46,985 nucleotides of DNA from Prochlorococcus sp. AG-355-I04. Its GTDB lineage: Bacteria; Cyanobacteriota; Cyanobacteriia; PCC-6307; Cyanobiaceae. Shown in pieces: positions 28,413 through 38,355 of the stretch. The stretch covers positions 1 through 46,985 of the forward strand of contig QCDL01000010.1 in NCBI GenBank assembly GCA_003280915.1. Reading direction: 5' to 3'. A model generated the notes under the pieces. The model saw only the letters and a program-made list of their open reading frames with translations. It searched no databases and was not told where the DNA came from. The number at the start of each line of letters is the position of its first letter. Within the stretch, counting starts at the first letter, position 1. Made by a program: the position numbers and the translations under genes.

Positions 28413-29201
28413 TTAAAACAAGTCAAAATTAATATCTTTAAGGTCATAAATAGAATTTAAAATCAAGTCTGCGCCTGCATCCTTAAGATTTGTTTCGTAA
28501 GATTTACGTTCTTCTAATCGAGAATTTAAATGTAAATGAGGGGGAGCTATTCCGATACTTATGAATTTCTGAGATGGTATTTCCTTCCTAGCGTTTATAA
28601 CTGTATTTATATCTGCAATAGTATCTCCTACATATGCAATGGGAATGTTTGATTCGCCAAGTTTATCTCCAATAAGCTTTTTTGATAAGTTAATAAAACC
28701 TTTAGGATCAGGCTTGTCAGGGGCATCTCCCATAGCTATTAATGGTGGTGATTTTAGTCCAAGTCTTTTTTCTAAAACAAATTTTGCAGAAGCAGACTCT
28801 GCACCACTAACAAAACCCCAGATTATTCCATTACCTTGAATTAAATCAAAAAACTTTTTATCAACTAATAACTCTTCATTTGTTATGTAACCAGACCAAT
28901 ATTTACTATCTTTATTTGGATCTCCACCAAAGTAAAATTCTTCAAAACATTTGACTATTTCCTCTTTTAGAGGAATTTTAAGGTTTAAGTTCTCTTTTTT
29001 TATACATCTTTTTATAAGTTCTAAACTTAAATCCCAGTCATTATTCCAGATCCCTTCATTTTTTGCATTATCAATATCTATATAACTTGGCTCCCATCCG
29101 GAAAATTGGTAAACAGTTTTCTTTAATGAAAGTCTGTAACTATTTTCTACGCTGCGGATTACCCCATCAATGTCAAACAAAATTAAACCAATATTTTTCA
29201 A
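28413..29201 (-). CDS. HAD-superfamily phosphatase (TIGR01548-like)
   Basis: A 262-residue HAD hydrolase. Motif I is ILFDIDGVIRSVENSY (7-22), with Asp9 and Asp11. Motif II is the Ser in WGFVSGAE. The Lys of motif III lies in DKPDPKGF and motif IV in VGDTIADI. DIDGVIRSVENSYR and the cap with NNDWDLSLELI match a cyanobacterial subfamily of unknown substrate. The start is TTG 29201 with a good AAAGGA site six bases upstream; no ATG is available. It is convergent with tRNA-Ser and alr. Confidence 0.8.
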   Translation of the reverse strand: MKNIGLILFDIDGVIRSVENSYRLSLKKTVYQFSGWEPSYIDIDNAKNEGIWNNDWDLSLELIKRCIKKENLNLKIPLKEEIVKCFEEFYFGGDPNKDSKYWSGYITNEELLVDKKFFDLIQGNGIIWGFVSGAESASAKFVLEKRLGLKSPPLIAMGDAPDKPDPKGFINLSKKLIGDKLGESNIPIAYVGDTIADINTVINARKEIPSQKFISIGIAPPHLHLNSRLEERKSYETNLKDAGADLILNSIYDLKDINFDLF

Positions 29202-29294
29202 TTAATTTCCTTTAATTATTATAAAAGATTAGTATTCTTACAAAGAAAAAGCAAAGAAAAACATTCTATTTTTAAAATTATGGACTAACTATAC

Positions 29295-31097
29295 TTAATT
29301 TTGTAAATAACCTCTGGGAGTGAGAAATATTTCATCAACCAAGGTTGTTTGAGAATTGCCGATAATAATGATTGATAACATATCAATATCTTTAAAAGGA
29401 ATAGTGTTTAAAGTAAAAAATTTTTTAGTTTCATTTTCTCTCCCAACTTGTCTTGCTATTAAAACTGGAGTATCACCATGCCTAGATTGTAAACATATTT
29501 CTATTACACTTTTTAGCTGCCAATTTCTTTCAATGGATTGTGGATTGAATAAAGCTATTACAAAGTCACCTAGAAGAGCTCCTTCAATTCTCTTTTTTAT
29601 TAAAGACCATGGAGTTAATTTATCGCTTAAGCTTACTGAACAAAAGTCATTCATTAGTGGTGCTCCACTAATAGCAGACGCTAATTGAACACTACTTATT
29701 CCTGGATGTACTTCAAAGTAAGGTCTATATTCTTTTTTGATTTTTTGAAGTAATTCTAAAAGTAAACCTGCCATGCCATAAAAACCTGATTCACCTGAAG
29801 AAATTAAAGCCACTTTTATTCCTTCCTCAGCTAGATTAATTGCTTTACTGCATCTCTCTTTTTCTTCAGTAAGTTTACTTTCAATTAAAACTTGGTCACT
29901 CCTTTTTAAGGTCTTAATTAAATCTAAATACATTTTATATCCTATCCAAACAGTGCATCTTGAAAGTGCTTTTTTTGCATTACTTGTTAGGAAGGAGATA
30001 TCACCAGGCCCACTTCCAATAATATGTATTTCGCCATGAGTTGGATTATATTGATTTTTTGATTCTGCTATAGCGATAGTTACCGCCCCAGATTGATTTT
30101 TAAAAATTCTTTTTTCTTCTAATAATTTTGGTTCTTCTCCTGCTGCGAGTAAGCAAGAAGCTTCCGCTACAGAAGAGGTTCCAATTTCTTTTTCTACAAT
30201 ACTTGAAGGATTTGGAACAATTATTGTGGAAAGATCTTCTTTACTAAAAAACTTTATAGGCAAGTTTTTTTCTTCAGCAAGTTTTAAAATTCCTTCCTCA
30301 TCTTTTTTAATATCAACCGTTGCAAGTCCAGCAATTGATTGATGTGATAAATTTCTTGACTCCAACAAATTATTTAAAGAATTTGCTATTAATTCTTTGC
30401 TTGTATTTCTTTCACATCCTATGCCAATCCATAATACTGGCGGATGCCAAGTTGTTTTATGATTTTCGAATATACTCACATGAAATGTTGAATCTGCTTT
30501 TTCAATTTCTTTTTCATTAATTTGATTAATAATCTCCCCTGATTCTGAATTTTTCCATAAGCTATTACCAGATAATTGTTTGCAAAATATTTCTTCGTTC
30601 TTAGCTTGTTTAATTACTAGTTTTGACCAATCCTTTATGTTGCCAGATCTTTCCCAACCCCATTGATTCCCAAATGCATCAAGATTTAAGAAGCTTTGAT
30701 CATTGGAATTATTAGTTTCTATTATTTCGCCACCAAGTAAATTAGCAATTTGATATGCAATATTTTGCGTATTTGATTGATGTAAGCCAATTATAGGAAC
30801 TATCTTGGTACATTTGTTATCTATAACTATTACTCCAGGATCTTGATCTTTAGAGGTTAAAAAAGAATTTATTATGCGTATTGATGCAGCAATTGAGCCT
30901 ATAAAAATTATTAAATCTATCTCTGGCCATTTTTGAAGTAAGATTTTTCTAGGTTTTTGTACTTGAACAAGTTCATTTTCCTTACCATCCTCTTTTGAAG
31001 AACCTGCAATATATATTTCTGTGACAAATTCGGTTTTTTTAAGCCTTTTTAAAATTTCTTTTGAATTATTAGATAGACCTATAGCAATTCCTTTCAA
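29295..31097 (-). CDS. cobJ: CbiG-CobJ fusion: cobalt-precorrin-5A hydrolase / precorrin-3B C17-methyltransferase
   Basis: A 600-residue two-enzyme fusion of the anaerobic-type cobalamin pathway. Residues about 1-345 are CbiG-like: an N-terminal part with DLIIFIGSIAASIRI and a C-terminal part with WIGIGCERNTSKELI and SIAGLATVDIKKDEEGIL. Residues about 355-600 form the SAM-dependent CobJ/CbiH methyltransferase with IIGSGPGD, VWIGYKMYLDL, LISSGESGFYGMAG and HPGISSVQLASA followed by GAPLMNDF. Such fusions are usual in marine cyanobacteria, which make pseudocobalamin. The start is TTG 31097. No other cob genes lie beside it. Confidence 0.92.
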   Translation of the reverse strand: MKGIAIGLSNNSKEILKRLKKTEFVTEIYIAGSSKEDGKENELVQVQKPRKILLQKWPEIDLIIFIGSIAASIRIINSFLTSKDQDPGVIVIDNKCTKIVPIIGLHQSNTQNIAYQIANLLGGEIIETNNSNDQSFLNLDAFGNQWGWERSGNIKDWSKLVIKQAKNEEIFCKQLSGNSLWKNSESGEIINQINEKEIEKADSTFHVSIFENHKTTWHPPVLWIGIGCERNTSKELIANSLNNLLESRNLSHQSIAGLATVDIKKDEEGILKLAEEKNLPIKFFSKEDLSTIIVPNPSSIVEKEIGTSSVAEASCLLAAGEEPKLLEEKRIFKNQSGAVTIAIAESKNQYNPTHGEIHIIGSGPGDISFLTSNAKKALSRCTVWIGYKMYLDLIKTLKRSDQVLIESKLTEEKERCSKAINLAEEGIKVALISSGESGFYGMAGLLLELLQKIKKEYRPYFEVHPGISSVQLASAISGAPLMNDFCSVSLSDKLTPWSLIKKRIEGALLGDFVIALFNPQSIERNWQLKSVIEICLQSRHGDTPVLIARQVGRENETKKFFTLNTIPFKDIDMLSIIIIGNSQTTLVDEIFLTPRGYLQN

Positions 31098-31431
31098 ATC
31101 AGAAATTATTGATAGTTATGTTGAAATTATATCCTGTCGCTTGATTTAAAAAATTTTCTTTGAAATATAAAAAAAAATTTAAGAAATTTATATAAAATTT
31201 AAGTAAAAATACCCATAATTATGTCATAGACTAGAATTTAACAAAATATTCATATAGTAACAATCATTAGAACATTTGTTACGTTAATGCATAACGAAAG
31301 AATCTTTGCCTTATTATTTTTGAAACGAATATCTAAAGTTTCGAGGGATTCGTTTTCTTGAACATTATCATTATAAATAGGTTCAAGATCCGATCAATCG
31401 GCTTTAATGTCAATTATTTTCGAGGTGCTAG
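31098..31431. promoter_or_regulatory. psaA upstream region with several inverted repeats
   Basis: A 334-base gene-free stretch before psaA. It holds GTAACA/TGTTAC (31257-31262 and 31277-31282), AAACGAAT/ATTCGTTT (31323-31330 and 31348-31355), CTTGAAC/GTTCAAG (31357-31363 and 31381-31387) around a TATAAA (31372-31377), and the near-palindrome CCGATCAATCGG (31390-31401). A GAGG ribosome-binding site sits at 31422-31425, six bases before the ATG. No match to the HLR1 light-response element was found. The TATAAA is the best -10 candidate. The psaA promoter must be here. Confidence 0.55.
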
Positions 31432-33735
31432 ATGACCATCAGCCCACCAGAAAGTGGAGAAAAAAACAAAAAAGTTTTGGAGGATCCTGTCAAGGCCGAT
31501 CCAAGACCAATTGATTTTGCCAAATTAGATAAGCCAGGTTTCTGGTCAAGTAAATTATCTAAAGGTCCAAAAACTACAACTTGGATCTGGAATTTGCATG
31601 CTGATGCACACGATTTCGATGTGCATACAGGCGATGCTGAAGAAGCAACAAGAAAAATCTTTTCAGCTCATTTTGGACATCTTGCAGTCATTTTTATATG
31701 GATGAGTGCTGCATTTTTCCATGGAGCAAGATTTTCCAATTATTCAGGTTGGTTAGCTGATCCAACTCATGTCAAGCCCGGAGCTCAGCAAGTATGGGCA
31801 ATTGTTGGTCAAGAAATGCTTAATGCTGATCTTGGAGCTAACTACAACGGAATTCAAATCAGTTCTGGAATTTTCCACATGTGGAGAGCATGGGGAATAA
31901 CTAATGAAAGTGAACTGATGGCTTTAGCAATAGGTGCTGTAGTAATGGCTGCACTTATGCTTCATGCCGGAATCTTTCATTATCACAAAGCAGCTCCAAA
32001 AATGGAGTGGTTTCAAGATATTGAGTCTATGCTTAACCACCACATAGCTGGTTTAGTAGGATTAGGATCTTTAGCATGGGCTGGTCATTGTATTCATATC
32101 GGAGCTCCTACTGCAGCTCTCTTAGATGCAATTGATGCAGGCTCTCCTTTAGTTATCAATGGTAAAGAAATAGCAACTATTGCAGATATGCCTATGCCGC
32201 ATCAACTCTGTGATCCACAAATCATCGGTCAGATATTTCCAGGATTAGCAAGTGGTACAGGTAATTTCTTTAGTTTAAACTGGTTAGCTTTCTCAGATTT
32301 CCTTACCTTTAAAGGTGGACTTAATCCTGTGACAGGAAGTTTATGGATGACTGATGTTTCACATCATCACTTAGCTTTTGGTGTAATAGCAATCATTGGT
32401 GGTCATATGTATAGGACCAATTACGGTATTGGTCATAGTATGAAAGAAATATTAGATTCGCAGCAAGGAGACCCAATATTATTTCCTGCTCCTAAAGGTC
32501 ATCAGGGTCTTTTTGAGTTCATGGCAGAAAGTAGACATGCTCAGCTTGCAGTAAACCTAGCAATGCTTGGATCAATAAGCATACTTGTATCTCATCATAT
32601 GTATGCGATGCCTCCATATCCATATATAGCTACTGACTACATGACAGTTCTTGGATTATTTACTCATCACATGTGGATAGGTGGATTATTCATAGTAGGC
32701 GCAGGCGCCCATGCTGGAATTGCAATGGTTAGAGATTATGATCCAGCAAAACATATTGATAACGTATTAGACAGAATCCTTAAAGCAAGAGATGCCTTAA
32801 TTAGTCACTTAAATTGGGTATGTATGTGGTTAGGCTTTCATAGCTTTGGACTCTACATTCACAACGACACTATGAGGGCTTTGGGTAGACCTCAAGATAT
32901 GTTTAGTGATTCTGCAATCCAACTTCAGCCAATTTTTGCTCAATGGGTACAGAGTATTCAAGCATCTGCTGTTGGAACTTCTCTTTTAGCAGGTACTGCA
33001 GAAGCTTTACCTCACAAAGCTTTAAGTGAAGTTTTTAATGGAAGTTTAGTAGAAGTGGGTGGAAAGGTTGCTATAGCTCCAATTCCATTAGGGACAGCTG
33101 ATTTAATGATTCATCATATTCATGCTTTCCAAATTCATGTAACTGTTTTGATACTTCTCAAAGGAGTACTTTATGCAAGAAGTTCAAGGTTGATCCCTGA
33201 TAAAGCTTCTTTAGGATTTAGATTCCCTTGTGATGGACCAGGAAGAGGTGGTACATGTCAAGTTTCTTCATGGGATCACGTGTTCTTAGCACTTTTCTGG
33301 ATGTATAACTGTTTATCAATAGTAATTTTCCACTTCTCTTGGAAAATGCAGAGTGATGTTTGGGGACTTACTGGTGGTAATTTCGCACAAAGTTCCATTA
33401 CTATTAATGGTTGGTTAAGAGATTTCCTTTGGGCGCAAGCTTCTCAAGTATTAACAAGTTATGGTCAATCAATAAGCATGTACGGTTTGATGTTCTTAGG
33501 AGCTCACTTCATATGGGCATTTAGTTTAATGTTCCTCTTTAGTGGAAGGGGATATTGGCAAGAATTATTCGAATCAATTGTTTGGGCACATAACAAACTT
33601 AAAGTTGCTCCAACCATTCAACCAAGAGCTTTATCTATCACTCAGGGTAGAGCAGTAGGTGTAACACACTTCCTTGTTGGTGGTATTGCTACCACATGGG
33701 CCTTCTTCCATGCTCGCCTTTTCGGCCTGGGCTAA
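31432..33735 (+). CDS. psaA: Photosystem I P700 apoprotein A1
   Basis: PsaA and PsaB form the photosystem I core that binds P700, the electron-transfer chain and most antenna chlorophylls. The 767-residue protein has eleven hydrophobic helices rich in His ligands. It also has the F-X cluster loop [12 protein letters not shown] with Cys600 and Cys609. Landmarks include [20 protein letters not shown] near the start and [20 protein letters not shown] near the end. Length is slightly above the usual 750. psaB follows after 27 bases. Confidence 0.99.
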   Translation: MTISPPESGEKNKKVLEDPVKADPRPIDFAKLDKPGFWSSKLSKGPKTTTWIWNLHADAHDFDVHTGDAEEATRKIFSAHFGHLAVIFIWMSAAFFHGARFSNYSGWLADPTHVKPGAQQVWAIVGQEMLNADLGANYNGIQISSGIFHMWRAWGITNESELMALAIGAVVMAALMLHAGIFHYHKAAPKMEWFQDIESMLNHHIAGLVGLGSLAWAGHCIHIGAPTAALLDAIDAGSPLVINGKEIATIADMPMPHQLCDPQIIGQIFPGLASGTGNFFSLNWLAFSDFLTFKGGLNPVTGSLWMTDVSHHHLAFGVIAIIGGHMYRTNYGIGHSMKEILDSQQGDPILFPAPKGHQGLFEFMAESRHAQLAVNLAMLGSISILVSHHMYAMPPYPYIATDYMTVLGLFTHHMWIGGLFIVGAGAHAGIAMVRDYDPAKHIDNVLDRILKARDALISHLNWVCMWLGFHSFGLYIHNDTMRALGRPQDMFSDSAIQLQPIFAQWVQSIQASAVGTSLLAGTAEALPHKALSEVFNGSLVEVGGKVAIAPIPLGTADLMIHHIHAFQIHVTVLILLKGVLYARSSRLIPDKASLGFRFPCDGPGRGGTCQVSSWDHVFLALFWMYNCLSIVIFHFSWKMQSDVWGLTGGNFAQSSITINGWLRDFLWAQASQVLTSYGQSISMYGLMFLGAHFIWAFSLMFLFSGRGYWQELFESIVWAHNKLKVAPTIQPRALSITQGRAVGVTHFLVGGIATTWAFFHARLFGLG

Positions 33736-33762
33736 TTACCTGAACTTCACCTTTTTAATTCA

Positions 33763-35991
33763 ATGGCAACAAAATTTCCATCATTTAACCAGGGTCTAGC
33801 TCAGGACCCTACAACCCGACGAATATGGTACGGAATAGCTACCGCTCACGACTTTGAAAGTCATGATGGTATGACCGAAGAAAAGCTTTATCAGAAGCTT
33901 TTCTCCACACATTTTGGTCATCTAGCAATAATCGCTCTCTGGGTAGCTGGTAACTTATTTCATATCGCTTGGCAAGGTAACTTCGAGCAGTTTGTACTTG
34001 ATCCAACCCACGTTCGTCCTATAGCTCATGCTATTTGGGACCCACATTTTGGATCTGGTATTACAGAAGCAATGACACAAGCTGGAGCTAGTGGTCCAGT
34101 AAACATAGCTTACTCAGGTCTCTACCATTGGTGGTACACAATTGGAATGAGAACTAATGAGCAACTCTTCCAAGCTTCAATATTCATGAGTATTTTGGCT
34201 TGTTGGACTCTATTTGCAGGTTGGTTACACTTACAACCAAAATTTAGACCTTCTCTAGCTTGGTTTAAAAATGCAGAATCAAGATTAAATCATCATTTAG
34301 CTGTTTTATTTGGTTTTAGTAGTATTGCTTGGACAGGTCATTTGGTTCATGTTGCTATACCTGAATCAAGAGGTCAGCATGTAGGTTGGGATAACTGGTT
34401 AACAGTACTTCCACACCCTGCAGGATTAGCTCCTTTCTTTACTTTAAACTGGGGAGCATATGCCCAAAATCCTGACTCTCTAGATCAGGTGTTTGGAACA
34501 GCAGAGGGAGCTGGTACAGCAATCTTTACTTTCTTAGGTGGTCTTCATCCTCAAAGTGAAGCATTATGGCTTACTGACATTGCGCATCATCATATCGCGA
34601 TTGGAACAGTTTTTGTAATTGCAGGTCATATGTATAGAAATACCTTCGGTATTGGTCATAGCCTCAAAGAAATTACAGAAGCCCACAATACAAGACATCC
34701 TAATGATCCTCATAAAGGTAGTTTCGGAATTAACCACGATGGAATATATGAAACTGTAAATAACTCATTACATTTCCAACTTGGACTAGCATTAGCATCA
34801 CTTGGTGTAGCAACTTCTCTAGTGGCCCAACATATGGGTGCACTTCCTTCTTATGCTTTTATTGCAAGGGACTACACTACGCAATCTGCTTTATATAGTC
34901 ATCATCAGTACATAGCAATGTTCTTGATGGTTGGTGCTTTCGCACACGGTGCTATTTTCTTTGTTAGAGATTACGATCCAGAATTAAACAAAGATAATGT
35001 ATTAGCAAGAGTGCTTGGGACAAAGGAAGCTTTGATAAGTCACCTCAGTTGGGTAACAATGTTGCTTGGATTCCATACTCTTGGAATTTATGTTCATAAC
35101 GATGTTGTTGTAGCTTTTGGAAATCCTGAAAAGCAAATCCTTATTGAGCCAGTATTTGCTCAATTTGTTCAAGCTGCTCAAGGTAAGATGATGTACGGCT
35201 TTAACGCTCTATTATCTGATCCTACAAGCTCAGCTAGTCTCGCTGCTAATTCACTACCAGGTAATCATTACTGGATGGATCTAATTAATAGACAAGATGC
35301 ATTAAGTGCTTTCTTACCTATTGGTCCTGCAGATTTCTTAGTTCACCATGCTATCGCTTTAGGTCTTCATACAACCGCTTTAATCCTTATCAAAGGTGCA
35401 CTTGATGCTAGAGGAACAAAATTAATTCCTGATAAGAAAGATTTAGGTTATGCTTTCCCTTGCGATGGACCCGGACGTGGAGGTACTTGTGATAGTTCAT
35501 CTTGGGACGCTATGTACTTAGCTATGTTCTGGGCATTAAATTTACTAGCATGGGTAACTTTCTACTGGCATTGGAAACACCTAGCAATTTGGCAGGGTAA
35601 CGTAGCACAATTTAATGAATCAGGAACTTATCTTATGGGGTGGTTCAGAGATTATCTCTGGTTAAACTCCGCTCAACTTATTAATGGATATAATCCATTT
35701 GGAGTAAATTCTCTATCTCCTTGGGCTTGGATGTTTCTATTCGGTCACTTAGTTTGGGCTACTGGTTTCATGTTCCTAATATCCTGGCGTGGTTACTGGC
35801 AAGAATTAATTGAAACATTAGTTTGGGCACATCAGCGTACTCCAATTGCTAATCTTGTTGGCTGGAGAGATAAGCCAGTTGCACTTTCAATTGTTCAAGC
35901 TAGATTAGTTGGACTAGCACATTTCACGATTGGAAACATACTTACATTTGGGGCATTTGTTATCGCTTCCACTTCAGGTAAGTTTGGTTAA
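33763..35991 (+). CDS. psaB: Photosystem I P700 apoprotein A2
   Basis: The second photosystem I core subunit, 742 residues, beginning [20 protein letters not shown]. The F-X binding loop [12 protein letters not shown] carries Cys567 and Cys576, pairing with the PsaA cysteines to hold the interpolypeptide 4Fe-4S cluster. The last helix region WGYWQEL-like [20 protein letters not shown] is intact. It is co-transcribed with psaA, and a strong intrinsic terminator lies 20 bases past its stop. Confidence 0.99.
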
Positions 35992-36010
35992 ATTCCCCTT
36001 AAATAATTTA

Positions 36011-36039
36011 AATCACCACGTTTGTGGTGATTTTTTTTT
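36011..36039 (+). terminator. Intrinsic terminator of psaAB
   Basis: A perfect 9-bp stem AATCACCAC/GTGGTGATT (36011-36019 and 36024-36032) with a four-base loop, followed by a run of T to 36039. This is the clearest Rho-independent terminator in the window. Confidence 0.92.
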
Positions 36040-36095
36040 GTTTAATTTTAATGTTCTAAATTAAGTTAAAATTGTGTAATTATTATTAAATATAA

Positions 36096-37058
36096 ATGTC
36101 AGATATAAAACAATTAATTTCTATTATCGTCCCTGTTTTCAATGAAAGCGAGAGTATTGCTCTTTTATTGGATGAAGTTATAAATGTAATGTCTTCTCAT
36201 AAATTTAATTTTGAATTGATTGTTGTAAATGATGGTTCTAAAGATAATACTCATCAAGTATTGAAAGAACTAACTTTCAAAATTAAAGAATTGTCAGTAA
36301 TTTCACTTCGCAAAAATTATGGTCAAACTGCAGCAATGTCAGCTGGCTTTGATAATTCTAAGGGGGATATTGTTATTACTTTGGATGGTGATTTACAGAA
36401 TGATCCTAATGATATTCCTTTATTAATTTCAGAAATTAATAATGGTTATGATTTGGTTTGTGGTTGGAGGTTTGATAGAAAAGATAAATTAATTAATAGA
36501 AAGATCCCATCAAAAATAGCGAATAAGTTAATAGCTCACGTAACAGGTTTGAAGTTGCATGACTATGGTTGCTCATTAAAAGCGTTTAAGAAAGAAATAA
36601 TAGAAGATATAAAGTTATATGGGGAACTTCACAGGTTTTTGCCCGTTTTAGCAAATATTGAAGGTGCAAGAATCAAAGAAATTAAAGTAAATCATAGGAG
36701 CAGGCAATATGGATCTAGTAAATATGGAATTGATAGAACTTTTAGAGTTTTAATGGATTTACTAACTGTTTGGTTTATGACTAAATTTTTAACAAGACCG
36801 ATGTATGGATTTGGTTTTGTTGGAATTATAAGTATTTTCTTTAGCCTTGCGATAAGTTCTTATTTGATAGTTTTAAAAATAATGGGTGAGGATATTGGAA
36901 ATCGTCCGTTATTAATGTTTGCTTTAATATTAGGAATTGCTGGGGTTCAATTATTTAGCTTTGGATTATTGAGCGAACTTTTAATTAGAACATATCATGA
37001 AAGTCAAAGTCGTCCAATTTATAGAATAAGGTCAATAATTAGTGCTAATAAAAATTGA
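36096..37058 (+). CDS. Family 2 glycosyltransferase, membrane-anchored (GtrB/DPM1-like)
   Basis: A 320-residue enzyme likely moving a sugar from a nucleotide donor to polyprenyl phosphate or a lipid. The N-terminal GT-A domain has IIVPVFNESESI (10-21), VVNDGSKD (43-50) and the metal-binding TLDGDLQNDP (95-104). HRFLPVLA and VNHRSRQYGSSKYG follow. Two membrane helices lie near 235-260 and 270-295. This layout matches bactoprenol glucosyltransferase/dolichol-phosphate mannosyltransferase-like proteins. The donor and acceptor are unknown. It starts after the psaB terminator, so it is a separate unit. It is convergent with the next gene. Confidence 0.85.
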   Translation: MSDIKQLISIIVPVFNESESIALLLDEVINVMSSHKFNFELIVVNDGSKDNTHQVLKELTFKIKELSVISLRKNYGQTAAMSAGFDNSKGDIVITLDGDLQNDPNDIPLLISEINNGYDLVCGWRFDRKDKLINRKIPSKIANKLIAHVTGLKLHDYGCSLKAFKKEIIEDIKLYGELHRFLPVLANIEGARIKEIKVNHRSRQYGSSKYGIDRTFRVLMDLLTVWFMTKFLTRPMYGFGFVGIISIFFSLAISSYLIVLKIMGEDIGNRPLLMFALILGIAGVQLFSFGLLSELLIRTYHESQSRPIYRIRSIISANKN

Positions 37059-37062
37059 ATCT

Positions 37063-37455
37063 TTACTTGAAATTTCTTATTAATAAAGCTGAAATTTTAA
37101 CGACTTCAGGAGAAATATCTCTTAAGCCTTTTCGTAAAATTGGTAATGTTGATTTATCAGCCAATTCTTCCGCAATTTTTAATGCCTTTAATTTATTTTC
37201 TGTATCACCCTGAAAAAAACTAATCATTTTATTTCTTTGAGAATTTTTATAAAATACTGAGTACTTTTTTTCTTCGTGATTATATAAATAACTATTTTTT
37301 TTAGATAGAAATTTATTATTACTTTTTTTATTTTTCTTTAATTTAATAGAATTTAAATTGCTTTGATTTATTAACTTTTTTAAGCTTCTTTTTTTAAAAA
37401 CTAGAAGTAATATTCCTATAAAAATAATAAGTAAAATTGCGAAAAAATTTAACAT
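37063..37455 (-). CDS. Small membrane-anchored protein with a HEAT-like C-terminus
   Basis: A 130-residue protein I do not recognise by name. Residues 3-20 form one hydrophobic helix (LNFFAILLIIFIGILLLVF). A long Lys/Asn/Ser-rich segment (about 22-75) follows. The last 50 residues hold a helix pair like one HEAT repeat: KLKALKIAEELADKSTLPIL and GLRDISPEVVKISALLIRNF. The pattern suggests a membrane-tethered protein-protein contact module. It ends four bases from the glycosyltransferase stop, tail to tail. Confidence 0.6.
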   Translation of the reverse strand: MLNFFAILLIIFIGILLLVFKKRSLKKLINQSNLNSIKLKKNKKSNNKFLSKKNSYLYNHEEKKYSVFYKNSQRNKMISFFQGDTENKLKALKIAEELADKSTLPILRKGLRDISPEVVKISALLIRNFK

Positions 37456-37547
37456 GTAAAAAGTTAATAATTTTTATATCATCCAGTAATAAAATTAACA
37501 TTATTTCGCTGATAGCTACTAAAGTGTTTAAAGATGTTTAAAGAACT

Positions 37548-37661
37548 ATGCCATCTGATTTACCAAGTCTTTTACCCTCAATTTTCGTTCCATTAATTGG
37601 TATAGCAATGCCTGCTGTTTTTATCGTATTGATTGGAAGATTAATTACAGCAACTGAATAA
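37548..37661 (+). CDS. psaI: Photosystem I reaction centre subunit VIII
   Basis: A 37-residue single-helix subunit beginning MPSDLPSLLPSIFVPLIGIA and ending IGRLITATE. It is short and easy to overlook. PsaI helps hold PsaL and supports trimer formation. It lies 27 bases ahead of psaL on the same strand, the usual psaI-psaL pair. Confidence 0.95.
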   Translation: MPSDLPSLLPSIFVPLIGIAMPAVFIVLIGRLITATE

Positions 37662-37688
37662 ATTATCAAACACTAAACTATTAAAAAA

Positions 37689-38288
37689 ATGAGCGACTTT
37701 CAAAAATCATTCTCTGAATCAACAAGTTCTATTAAGTTTGATGAGAAATACATAGATACTTCTGTACAACCAAATGATATTGGCGTAGCAGAACAATGGG
37801 CAGTAAAAACAGTTGCTGATCCTTGTGTTGGTAATTTAGCTACTCCAGTTAATAGTGGTTATTTTACAAAAGCCTTCATAAATAATTTACCTTTTTACAG
37901 AGAAGGTATTTCCCCTAATTTTAGAGGGTTAGAAACTGGAGCAGCTTTTGGATATCTTCTATACGGACCTTTTACCATGACTGGCCCATTAAGAAATTCT
38001 GAATTTGCTCTAACTGCTGGACTTCTCGCTACTATTGGAGCTGTTCATATTTTGACAGCACTTTTTGTTCTTTACAATGCACCTGGTAAAGCACCTAATG
38101 TTCAACCCCCAGATGCGACTGTTAATAATCCGCCAAAGGACTTATTTACAAGAGCCGGTTGGGCTGATTTTACAAGTGGATTTTGGTTAGGAGGATGTGG
38201 AGGAGCTGTTTTTGCTTGGTTACTTGTTGGCACATTACACTTAGATACCATAATGCCAATCATTAAAAATATTTGGACTGCTGGTTAA
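37689..38288 (+). CDS. psaL: Photosystem I reaction centre subunit XI
   Basis: PsaL sits at the centre of the photosystem I trimer. The 199-residue protein has a soluble N-terminus with [20 protein letters not shown] and [18 protein letters not shown]. Membrane helices follow, with [20 protein letters not shown] and [17 protein letters not shown]. An extra stretch of about 40 N-terminal residues, relative to other cyanobacteria, is a known picocyanobacterial trait. A weak AT-only hairpin follows the gene. Confidence 0.97.
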   Translation: MSDFQKSFSESTSSIKFDEKYIDTSVQPNDIGVAEQWAVKTVADPCVGNLATPVNSGYFTKAFINNLPFYREGISPNFRGLETGAAFGYLLYGPFTMTGPLRNSEFALTAGLLATIGAVHILTALFVLYNAPGKAPNVQPPDATVNNPPKDLFTRAGWADFTSGFWLGGCGGAVFAWLLVGTLHLDTIMPIIKNIWTAG

Positions 38289-38355
38289 TTTTTAAATAAA
38301 AAAAGAATAAGTAATATTTTAATTTAATTTAAAATTTTAAGGTTAGCTCTATTAA

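Noticed and set aside
38289-38345. AT-rich hairpin after psaL as a terminator
   Set aside because: The arms are A and T only, with no G-C pairs and no clear T run; such pairing is common by chance here.
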